A DNA stretch of 64,000 nt, from the NCBI RefSeq assembly GCF_900187425.1, contig NZ_FYDJ01000009.1, forward strand, positions 124,001 to 188,000, in the 5' to 3' direction. The notes under the pieces are model-generated. The model was not told where the DNA came from. It saw only the letters and a program-made list of their open reading frames with translations, and made no database searches. Origin of the DNA: Pseudomonas sp. Irchel s3h14. Lineage in GTDB: Bacteria > Pseudomonadota > Gammaproteobacteria > Pseudomonadales > Pseudomonadaceae. A program made the translations under genes and the position numbers. Below, piece after piece: positions 50,199 through 57,178 of the stretch. The first letter of the stretch is position 1. Each line of letters begins with the position of its first letter.

Positions 50199-51319
50199 CA
50201 GGCTTCCCCCACGACGCGGTTGCATTGTACGCCGAGGTCGATCACACCATCGGCGCTACGAATGCGCGCCTCGACCACGTCACCGGCCTTGAGGTACTGC
50301 GTCCGGCCTTCCTGCGCCTTGAGGAAAAGCTTCCACTTGGCGGCTTCGGGCAGCAGGGCTGCAATGCGCATTTTGGCAGGCGAAGGGATCGTCAGGGCAC
50401 AGCCGGCGGGCGTACCGGTGGCGATCAGGTCTCCAACGGCGAGATCCTGCAAGGCGGAGAGTTCGGTCAGGGTTTCAGCGGGGCCGTAAACCAGATTGGC
50501 CGTGCTGTCGTTCTGTCGCACCTGGTCGTTGACTGTCAGGCGTAGCTGCAGTTCTTTCAGGTAATGCATGTTCTTGGCGTCCAGAAGGCAGAGGTACGGG
50601 CCGACCGGGCCGAAAGTGCGGTAGCTCTTGCCCTTGTAGAACTGCATCTGGGGAATCTGAATGTCACGAGCCGAGTAGTCATTGACTATGACGACGCCTG
50701 CAATGAACTCATGCAGATTGGCGTCGGTGACAGCAATAGCACCGGTGATCGAGCGCTTCATCACAAGGCCCAGTTCGATCTCGTAGTCAAGGAAGCGCAC
50801 GTGGCGCGGCTTGATGAGGTCGCTGTCAGCCGCCACCAGGCAACTCGTCGCCTTGGTGAAGATCATGTTGAATTTCTTCGCATCCGGGTCCATGCCCGAC
50901 TCGATCATGTGCTGACGGTAATTGGCGCCCTGGCAGACGAACTGCTGGTTACGGGTCACCGGCGACAGCAGTTTCACTTCGCCCTCTTCCAGCTCCGTAC
51001 CTTTCAATTGAGCGAGGTCGTCGATACTGTTCTGGCGAATGAAATCACCGGTGGTTTCAAAAGTACCGGGGACAACCGTGATACGGCCTTGGCGTAGCAC
51101 GCCCCAGTGGATACCGTTCTGAAATTCAAAGCGGACTACGTGTACAGCAGACATTGAAGGTACTCCTGGAGCGGCGTTTGTCCCGTGCTCGGCGGCGCGA
51201 GAACTGTGGTGTTGTTCTGAGGAGGGGCTGGCAACGCTGTAGACCAACGAGCCGCCGACGATCAAGGCGCCAGCTTTGAGCACATCCCGACGGCCATACC
51301 TGGTTGCATTGCCCGACAT
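50198..51319 (-). CDS. Fumarylacetoacetate hydrolase-family enzyme, possible Tat-type N-terminal extension
   Basis: A 373-residue frame. The FAH domain occupies about 56-373: QFVCQGANYRQH, RFLDYEIELGLVM, VVIVNDYSARDIQ, TGTPAGCAL, KAGDVVEARI; the acidic metal ligands lie in YEIELG and NDYSARD. The first 55 residues MSGNATRYGRRDVLKAGALI followed by VGGSLVYS resemble a twin-arginine signal, which is unusual for this family. A second ATG at 51154 (MSAVHVVRFEFQ) has AGGAG 9 nt upstream and would give a normal 318-residue cytoplasmic enzyme, which I consider the more likely product. The family hydrolyses C-C bonds in ring-cleavage products. It sits between dioxygenase and ligase genes. Confidence 0.88.
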   Translation of the reverse strand: MSGNATRYGRRDVLKAGALIVGGSLVYSVASPSSEQHHSSRAAEHGTNAAPGVPSMSAVHVVRFEFQNGIHWGVLRQGRITVVPGTFETTGDFIRQNSIDDLAQLKGTELEEGEVKLLSPVTRNQQFVCQGANYRQHMIESGMDPDAKKFNMIFTKATSCLVAADSDLIKPRHVRFLDYEIELGLVMKRSITGAIAVTDANLHEFIAGVVIVNDYSARDIQIPQMQFYKGKSYRTFGPVGPYLCLLDAKNMHYLKELQLRLTVNDQVRQNDSTANLVYGPAETLTELSALQDLAVGDLIATGTPAGCALTIPSPAKMRIAALLPEAAKWKLFLKAQEGRTQYLKAGDVVEARIRSADGVIDLGVQCNRVVGEA

Positions 51320-51329
51320 GGCGGCAGCT

Positions 51330-52421
51330 CTACCCGAACATCCGCATGAGCGTTATCAACTTGCGAATGCTCAAGTCCGGGCTGCGTCGCAGGTTGCGGA
51401 ACAGCGCACGCAGATTGGCCAAGCTCATCTTCGGTTTTGTAAAACGCTTGGGCATGCGCTGCCCCCACTGCGCCATTGCCTCGGGGCTCACGGGATGAAT
51501 GCCCGTAGGCTGTGCAGCCGTGAAAATATCCCCGTCGCAGTAATGCTCGTGCTTATCGCCCCAAGGGTCTTGCCAGTAATCGAAGATCTGACTGCCCAGA
51601 ATGTGTCGCCCGATTCCCCATGAGTGCTCCCAACCGCGCTCGCGCAGGACGCGCTGCCCCATGCCCACAGCGTCTGCATCGACGACCTCATAGGCGCTAT
51701 GGCTGTAGGTCGCCATGAACCCTTGCGCTATCGCGAGCGTATGGTGAGCCGCGGGAATATCACCGAGGTCGAGACGCATGAAAGCGACGATAGGTGTGCC
51801 ATCGGGGAGTACCTGCACATCGCTGGGAATCAACCCGAAATGCTCCGTATACCAGGCACAGGTCGCCTGATAGTCGGCCACTTCGATAACGATGTGGCCC
51901 AGTTTTAGGACTTCAGGCGGAGCAATCGGCGGGCGCTGCGTGGCGTTGATTCGCGGTTGCTCCTGCGCCAGATTCCAGGACAGAGGAGCTCTGTGTACCA
52001 GCGTTTTACCTGGAGCCTGGTCGCAAACAGCTTCCACAATGAAGCCGGAAGGATCGGTCAGCCTGACGTAACACCCGCCACCAGGATGTTCCGATTTCTC
52101 GACCGGTGACGCGCCCGGGATTCGCGTCAGTTTTTCCAGATCCTTGAGCGACTGGACTGCCAGTCCGAACCCGATAAAACGTGCATGTTCTGCACGATGA
52201 ACACGGTAACAGTATGAAGTGGCGTCGGTGGCGCGCAGGTAAAGCGTATCAGCGTCATGCTGACTGACCGTCAGGCCGAAGTCGGTCAGGAAACGCGCCG
52301 CCTCGTTCAAGTCCGGCCGCTGAAAGATCAGGTGAGTCAGATCCTGAGCCTTCACCGTCGGTTTCGGATGCCGGGCAGGTTGTAGTGTGGCTAACCGGGG
52401 CATTTCATTTTTGTGGGTCAT
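51330..52421 (-). CDS. Extradiol ring-cleavage (VOC) dioxygenase
   Basis: A 363-residue vicinal-oxygen-chelate protein with two VOC modules. The C-terminal module carries the 2-His-1-Glu iron site: His in LGHIVIEV (about 174), His in TYSHSAYEV (about 240) and Glu in KHEHYCDGD (about 295). This is the arrangement of type I extradiol catechol dioxygenases such as BphC. The ATG at 52421 opens MTHKNEMPRLATL; the ribosome site is weak. The C-terminal 60 residues are basic and longer than in BphC. It should open the ring of a catechol made by the FMO at 55255-56913. Downstream genes (hydrolase, ligase, porin) are in the same operon. Confidence 0.9.
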   Translation of the reverse strand: MTHKNEMPRLATLQPARHPKPTVKAQDLTHLIFQRPDLNEAARFLTDFGLTVSQHDADTLYLRATDATSYCYRVHRAEHARFIGFGLAVQSLKDLEKLTRIPGASPVEKSEHPGGGCYVRLTDPSGFIVEAVCDQAPGKTLVHRAPLSWNLAQEQPRINATQRPPIAPPEVLKLGHIVIEVADYQATCAWYTEHFGLIPSDVQVLPDGTPIVAFMRLDLGDIPAAHHTLAIAQGFMATYSHSAYEVVDADAVGMGQRVLRERGWEHSWGIGRHILGSQIFDYWQDPWGDKHEHYCDGDIFTAAQPTGIHPVSPEAMAQWGQRMPKRFTKPKMSLANLRALFRNLRRSPDLSIRKLITLMRMFG

Positions 52422-52506
52422 TGTTCTTGTTTTCCGGGTTTTCAGGGTAAAGCCGTCCCCGCACCCCTGAAAATCCAGGGATGTCTGGTTGAGTCGGTTA
52501 ACTAAC

Positions 52507-53121
52507 TCAGTCGATAGAAGGAAGTGCCGGCAACTCTGTGGTCGCCAGCGCACGAGCCTCCTCTGGCGGCACTCCCAATGCCCGCAGCACCAGCTCGGCA
52601 GTGTCAGAGCCCGATTCGCGCCACGTTCTGTGCCCTTCCAACACCAGGAAAATCGAGCCGAGAACGCTGCTCGATATCAGCGTCAGTACAGAGAGCAATT
52701 GCTCCTTTTCAAACGTGTACCGTCCACTGGACAGCCCGCTCAGAAGATCCGTCGTCGCTTGGCTGCTGAACATTTCGCGCAACGAAGAATTGCTCATGGC
52801 GAATTTATGTATGAAGGCCCCCCACTGGGAGTCTTCGTGCGCTCGACGAATGAACAATCGAATGCCATTGGCAAGGCGCTGAGCCGGATCAGAGAGGGAA
52901 TTGAAGCTCTTGTTGACGCGCTCATGCATCTCCTTCGCGAGATGGCTGGCGACCGCCTCGAACAGGCTTTCCATGCTGTCGATGTTGCTATAGACCGTTC
53001 CGCGCGCCACGCCTGCCTCTTGTGCGAGGTCAAGAATGTTCACTTGCGAGGTGCCTCTTTCAGCGAACAGGCGAAAGGCGGCTTGATGAATGCGGCGCTG
53101 TGTTGGATTTAGGGATTCCAC
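52507..53121 (-). CDS. TetR-family regulator 1
   Basis: A 204-residue repressor. The helix-turn-helix is RRIHQAAFRLFAERGTSQVNILDLAQEAGVARGTVYSNIDSMESLFEAV (about 9-57). The start is GTG with GGAG 8 nt upstream. The C-terminal ligand domain is variable as usual. It heads the dioxygenase operon and is divergent from the OYE-type reductase. The shared 228-nt control region contains two GAACAC-N2-GTGTTC palindromes, likely its operators. Confidence 0.92.
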   Translation of the reverse strand: MESLNPTQRRIHQAAFRLFAERGTSQVNILDLAQEAGVARGTVYSNIDSMESLFEAVASHLAKEMHERVNKSFNSLSDPAQRLANGIRLFIRRAHEDSQWGAFIHKFAMSNSSLREMFSSQATTDLLSGLSSGRYTFEKEQLLSVLTLISSSVLGSIFLVLEGHRTWRESGSDTAELVLRALGVPPEEARALATTELPALPSID

Positions 53122-53154
53122 GGTTCTCTCTCCAGGATTACCTTATGGATCTAT

Positions 53155-53170
53155 TGAACACTCGTGTTCA
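53155..53170. promoter_or_regulatory. TetR operator candidate, copy 1
   Basis: TGAACACTCGTGTTCA, arms TGAACAC and GTGTTCA with two central bases, 34 nt upstream of the tetR start. Same half-site as the larger palindrome at 53288. Confidence 0.75.
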
Positions 53171-53287
53171 TTTTACGTCAACACTATTTTTTAGCATGTT
53201 GGACTTTCTGTCCGAAAACCGACCATTAACCTAACAATATGGACGCTATGACCGATGTCATCGGGTCAATAAAAGTCCTGCACATTG

Positions 53288-53317
53288 ACATAATTGAACA
53301 CTAGTGTTCAATTATGT
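53288..53317. promoter_or_regulatory. TetR operator candidate, copy 2 (perfect 30-bp palindrome)
   Basis: An uninterrupted 30-bp palindrome, inner core TTGAACACTAGTGTTCAA, extended by ATA/TAT and AC/GT on the outside. It lies 32 nt upstream of the OYE-type gene start and shares its half-site with copy 1, placing both divergent promoters under the adjacent TetR regulator. Confidence 0.85.
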
Positions 53318-53349
53318 TGGCCGAATTTTTATTAGCTGAAGGACAGAAC

Positions 53350-54585
53350 ATGACCGGCTCAAAGCTCTTCAAACCGCTTCGATTGCCCAACGGCACGGTG
53401 ATTCCAAACCGAATCGCCAAGGCTGCCATGGAGGAGAATCTTGCCAATGAGGATCACGCTCCAGGGGAAGCGCTGGTTAAGCTTTATCGCCGTTGGGCGG
53501 ACGGTGGGGCCGGCCTGATCATCACTGGCAACGTCATGGTTGACCGTCACGCCTTGACCGGACCGGCTGGTGTGGTGCTTGAGGACGATCGGAACCTGGG
53601 CAAATTCAGGTTATGGGCCGATGCTTGCCGCAGCCGCGGGGCCCAGGCCTGGATGCAAATCAATCATCCAGGGCGGCAGCTATTGGCTTCAATGGGACAA
53701 CCGGCAAGGGGCCCCTCCGCAGTTGCGGTCGATATCCCCGGACTGTCAAAAGCTTTTGTGCCGCCCAGGGCCTTGAATGAGCAGGAGATCGAAGAGCTGA
53801 TTGAGCGCTATGCCCAAGCGGCGGTGTTGGCAGAGCGCGCCGGATTCACTGGCGTGGAGATTCATGCCGCGCATGGCTACCTGTTCAGCCAGTTCCTTTC
53901 GCCCTTGACCAACCGGCGTAGCGACCGCTGGGGTGGCAGCCTGGAAAATCGTGCGCAGATTCTCCTGCAAACCATCGACGCAATACGCCTGCGAGTGGCA
54001 CCGATCTTTTGCGTCGCTGTGAAGCTCAATTCCGCGGACTTTCAGCGCGGCGGTTTCGATGCCGAGGATGCGGCTCGGGTGGTGGAAATGCTCAACGCCA
54101 AGGCGGTCGATCTGGTCGAGTTGTCCGGTGGCAGCTACGAAAGCCCGGCGATGCAGGGGCAAACCCGCGATGGCAGCCGCTTGGCTCGAGAAGCGTATTT
54201 TCTCGAGTGTGCGGAAAAAATAGGAGAAATAGCGCGCATGCCGCTGATGGTCACCGGCGGCGTGCGCAGAAAGGAGGTCGCGGAGCGAGTGGTGAGCAGC
54301 TCGGTGTCGATGGTCGGACTTGCCACTGCGCTGGCAATCGAGCCGGCCCTGCCAAGCCAGTGGATGGCAGGTCAAGACACCGAAGTGGAGCCCATCGTCG
54401 TCCGCTGGAAGAATAAGGCGCTGGCATCGCTTGCAGTGGCGTCGGTGATCAAGAAGCAACTCGGCTTGTTGAGCCAAGGCAAACAGACAAAACCCAGGAC
54501 GTCGCCACTCATGGCATTGATCGGCAATCAGTTGAATTCTCGTCGCCAAGCGAAGAACTATCGGCAATGGATTGGCCGGGCTTAG
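53350..54585 (+). CDS. NADH:flavin oxidoreductase, old yellow enzyme family
   Basis: A 411-residue FMN-dependent oxidoreductase. Family motifs are IPNRIAKAAMEENLAN, AWMQINHPGRQ (about 96-106), VEIHAAHGYLFSQFLSPLTNRRSDRWGGSLENR (about 173-205) with the substrate-binding His pair, and MVTGGVRRKEVAERV for the phosphate of FMN. AAGGA lies before the ATG at 53350. It lacks the C-terminal Fe-S/FAD part of 2,4-dienoyl-CoA reductase, so is a short OYE form. It probably reduces an unsaturated or ring ketone intermediate of the pathway. Expression should be controlled from the 53288 palindrome. Confidence 0.9.
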   Translation: MTGSKLFKPLRLPNGTVIPNRIAKAAMEENLANEDHAPGEALVKLYRRWADGGAGLIITGNVMVDRHALTGPAGVVLEDDRNLGKFRLWADACRSRGAQAWMQINHPGRQLLASMGQPARGPSAVAVDIPGLSKAFVPPRALNEQEIEELIERYAQAAVLAERAGFTGVEIHAAHGYLFSQFLSPLTNRRSDRWGGSLENRAQILLQTIDAIRLRVAPIFCVAVKLNSADFQRGGFDAEDAARVVEMLNAKAVDLVELSGGSYESPAMQGQTRDGSRLAREAYFLECAEKIGEIARMPLMVTGGVRRKEVAERVVSSSVSMVGLATALAIEPALPSQWMAGQDTEVEPIVVRWKNKALASLAVASVIKKQLGLLSQGKQTKPRTSPLMALIGNQLNSRRQAKNYRQWIGRA

Positions 54586-54607
54586 CCGGCCGAGGATGAC
54601 ATCAGGA

Positions 54608-55258
54608 CTAGGGTAGCGGCTTACCCGCGATTCTCTTGGCTCTGGCAGGTGTTACGCCCAGAGCCTTGAGAATCATCTCGGCGACCCGCTGGTCATGCTC
54701 CGCCACCACACGCCCTTCGACAACCGAGCGCATGGCGCCGGTTGTGCACGATACGACCATGTCCAGGGCGATCCCTTCGTCCTCATAAGCGAAAGTCCCC
54801 GCGTGCAGACCTTCACGCAGATCGCCCAGCACATGAGCAGCCAGGCGCGAACGCATGGCTTGATCGGAATGGATAATACGCAGCAGTGCGTTGGCCCATT
54901 GATGGTCGTACGCGGCTCGGCATACGAACATGCGCACACCAATCGAAAGCCGCTGTGCACCGCAATGCACGTCCGAACTCAGGGCGGAAATGGCATCGGA
55001 GAACTCGCTCGCCATGGCGATGCCAACCGCCTCGAGTACTTCGTCGCGCGTTCGAAAATAGTTGTAGATGGTGCCGTTGGATACCGCGGCCTCCGAGGCG
55101 ACATCGAGCAGTGCAATCTCCCCCACCTCCTTACGCGCGACAAGACGCAATGCCGCATCCACCAGGCCGCGACGGGTGCGTTCACGCTTCTTGTGGCCCC
55201 GAGTGAGAGGCTCTTGCTCAGTTGCTTCTGAAGGAAAAGTGGGGGAAGGCATCTTCAC
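54608..55258 (-). CDS. TetR-family regulator 2
   Basis: A 216-residue regulator with helix-turn-helix RRGLVDAALRLVARKEVGEIALLDVASEAAVSNGTIYNYFRTRDEVLEAV (about 29-78). The GTG start overlaps the stop of the upstream hydroxylase gene (GTGA), which favours it over the ATG two codons later. Co-translation with the hydroxylase suggests feedback control by its substrate or product. The operator may be the palindrome at 56996. Confidence 0.9.
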   Translation of the reverse strand: MKMPSPTFPSEATEQEPLTRGHKKRERTRRGLVDAALRLVARKEVGEIALLDVASEAAVSNGTIYNYFRTRDEVLEAVGIAMASEFSDAISALSSDVHCGAQRLSIGVRMFVCRAAYDHQWANALLRIIHSDQAMRSRLAAHVLGDLREGLHAGTFAYEDEGIALDMVVSCTTGAMRSVVEGRVVAEHDQRVAEMILKALGVTPARAKRIAGKPLP

Positions 55259-56913
55259 GCTCTTAATCGAGGAGGCTCGTTGATGGTAATGGAAACGCTA
55301 TCGGCAGTGGAATCGGTGCTACCCATCAGCATCAGGCAGTCTCGAACCAGGCAGCCTGCTTCTGTGCCGGGAGCGTGGTGCATGATGATACGGTCAGGGC
55401 GGATCGCGACGAGCGTGCCTTTGGCAGCCAGCGGCAGGATGTCATGGTTCAGGTCTTCGATGAAGTCGCAAGCGCCGTCGGAGCGCTGACCGCAGGGTCC
55501 GATCTGCAAGAAGTGACCGCCCGTCTTTGTCCAGGAAAAGACCTCGGCAGCGCTCAGCAGTGACAACGGGTCAACACCGAATCCGACCAGGGTCAGGTTG
55601 TGTCCAAGAGCATCGTCGCTCAGTTGGATCTGCTGTTGCGTGTTGCGAACCCAGGCCTGGGGAAACAGACTGCCACGAACCAGCTTGTCGCCACGACGAT
55701 GCTGCACGAACAAACCGTCTTTGAAGATGTTCTTCGGCTTGATGTCCAGTTGCTCGAAGTACTTTCTGGAAGCGGGAGTCAACGCCAGCGCGCGCATCAT
55801 TCCGTGGATGAAGAAAGCGGCGACTTTGTTTCTCGGCATCACCAGACGGCCCATGAGTTTTGCCAGATTGATCATCGCCTGGGCATGGGGGCGACGCTCT
55901 ACGTCATAGGTATCGAGTACTGACGGTGCGGCCTGGCCGTGAAGGACCCAAGCCAGTTTCCAGGCAAGGTTGGCGCCATCTCGAAGTCCCGCTACGAGAC
56001 CTTGCCCGACAAAGGGGGGGGTGATGTGGGCTGCATCCCCGACAAGAAAAGTTCGCCCCTTGCTGAATCTGTTGCAGCAACGCGCGTGGAATCGATACAC
56101 CGCCTTGCGCTCGATTTCCAGTTCCTGCGGATTGACCCATGGGGCAATCAGCCGGGCTATGCTTTCCGGGCTTTCCAGCTCTTCCCGGGATTCGCCTGGA
56201 TGTAGCATGAACTCCCAACGCTCCCTTCCGCCGGGCGCGGGCATGTGCGGCGTCGGGCGCCGTGGATCACAGAGAAACTCAACGTGATCAATGGCTGACT
56301 TATGCCGGTTTTTGGCATCGACAATCAGCCAATCCTCTGCATAGGTTTGTCCTTCGAATTCCTGGCCGATCAAGGCCCTGACCCTGGAGCTTGCACCATC
56401 CGCACCGACCAGATATCGGGCGCGAATGTAATGCAGATGGCCGTCCTGGTCCCGCACGGAGGCGACGACACAATCCGATTCCTCGACCAGATTCTCGAGC
56501 TCGAAGCCACCCAGGCTGGTCACAGACTTCAGCCCAGAGACCTGTTTACGCATCGCGTGTTCGAGGTCGGGTTGATAGAAAGTCACCAGTTTGGGGTGGC
56601 CGTCGATGCACCCGGCGGTATTGGCCCGACTGAATTGCCCGAGGACCGGAGAGTGCATCTTCACTTCAGGGATAACGATCTTCTCGAAAGCATCTTCCGA
56701 CAATCCGGCGAGTTGCAGGATGCGAAGCGCCTCGTTGTCCAGAGCGATGGCGCGGGGCATTAGTACGACCTCATGGGTCTTGTCCAATACCAGTGTCTTG
56801 ACCCCATGGCGGCCGAGCAGCGCCGCGATTGTCGCCCCTACCGGACCGTTACCGACGACCAGCACATCGACGGCGATGGGAGGCAGTTCGGTACCTTTCT
56901 TGTTGTTGTTCAT
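55255..56913 (-). CDS. FAD-dependent aromatic hydroxylase, MhpA-like
   Basis: A 552-residue class A flavin monooxygenase. Signatures are the FAD GxGxxG motif VLVVGNGPVGATIAALLGRHG (about 17-37), the DG motif YLVGADGASSRVRALIG (about 165) and the GD motif FLVGDAAHITPPFVGQGLVAGLRDGANLAWKL (about 290). The C-terminal thioredoxin-like domain (about 410-552) is also found in MhpA/PheA-type phenol hydroxylases. It should add a hydroxyl group to a phenolic ring using NAD(P)H, giving the catechol opened by the VOC dioxygenase. Its stop overlaps the TetR-2 start. Confidence 0.9.
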   Translation of the reverse strand: MNNNKKGTELPPIAVDVLVVGNGPVGATIAALLGRHGVKTLVLDKTHEVVLMPRAIALDNEALRILQLAGLSEDAFEKIVIPEVKMHSPVLGQFSRANTAGCIDGHPKLVTFYQPDLEHAMRKQVSGLKSVTSLGGFELENLVEESDCVVASVRDQDGHLHYIRARYLVGADGASSRVRALIGQEFEGQTYAEDWLIVDAKNRHKSAIDHVEFLCDPRRPTPHMPAPGGRERWEFMLHPGESREELESPESIARLIAPWVNPQELEIERKAVYRFHARCCNRFSKGRTFLVGDAAHITPPFVGQGLVAGLRDGANLAWKLAWVLHGQAAPSVLDTYDVERRPHAQAMINLAKLMGRLVMPRNKVAAFFIHGMMRALALTPASRKYFEQLDIKPKNIFKDGLFVQHRRGDKLVRGSLFPQAWVRNTQQQIQLSDDALGHNLTLVGFGVDPLSLLSAAEVFSWTKTGGHFLQIGPCGQRSDGACDFIEDLNHDILPLAAKGTLVAIRPDRIIMHHAPGTEAGCLVRDCLMLMGSTDSTADSVSITINEPPRLRA

Positions 56914-56995
56914 CTCGAGCCCTTGTTGTGATTGAAGTCGTGAGACGTGGAGATCTCATCGTCAGGCAAGGTGAAGGTATGTAAAATTGAGACAT

Positions 56996-57011
56996 ATTTC
57001 AATATTGAAAT
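56996..57011. promoter_or_regulatory. AT-rich palindrome upstream of the hydroxylase gene
   Basis: ATTTCAATATTGAAAT, a perfect 16-bp palindrome about 83 nt upstream of the hydroxylase start, in the 265-nt gap shared with the STAND regulator. A plausible operator for TetR-2. Confidence 0.55.
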
Positions 57012-57178
57012 TTTCGTCAATAGTATTTCTGGACCATTACCGCACCGTGATGAGGTCATGTGGGCTATGCCGAGGGCCAGTTTCCGACCGGTGAGGCTTG
57101 GCTTCTGAGCAGATCAGCGTTGTTATTGGAGTAATGGTCCAGTGCTAGAAACTATGTTTTTGTCTTCAGGAATCCAAC

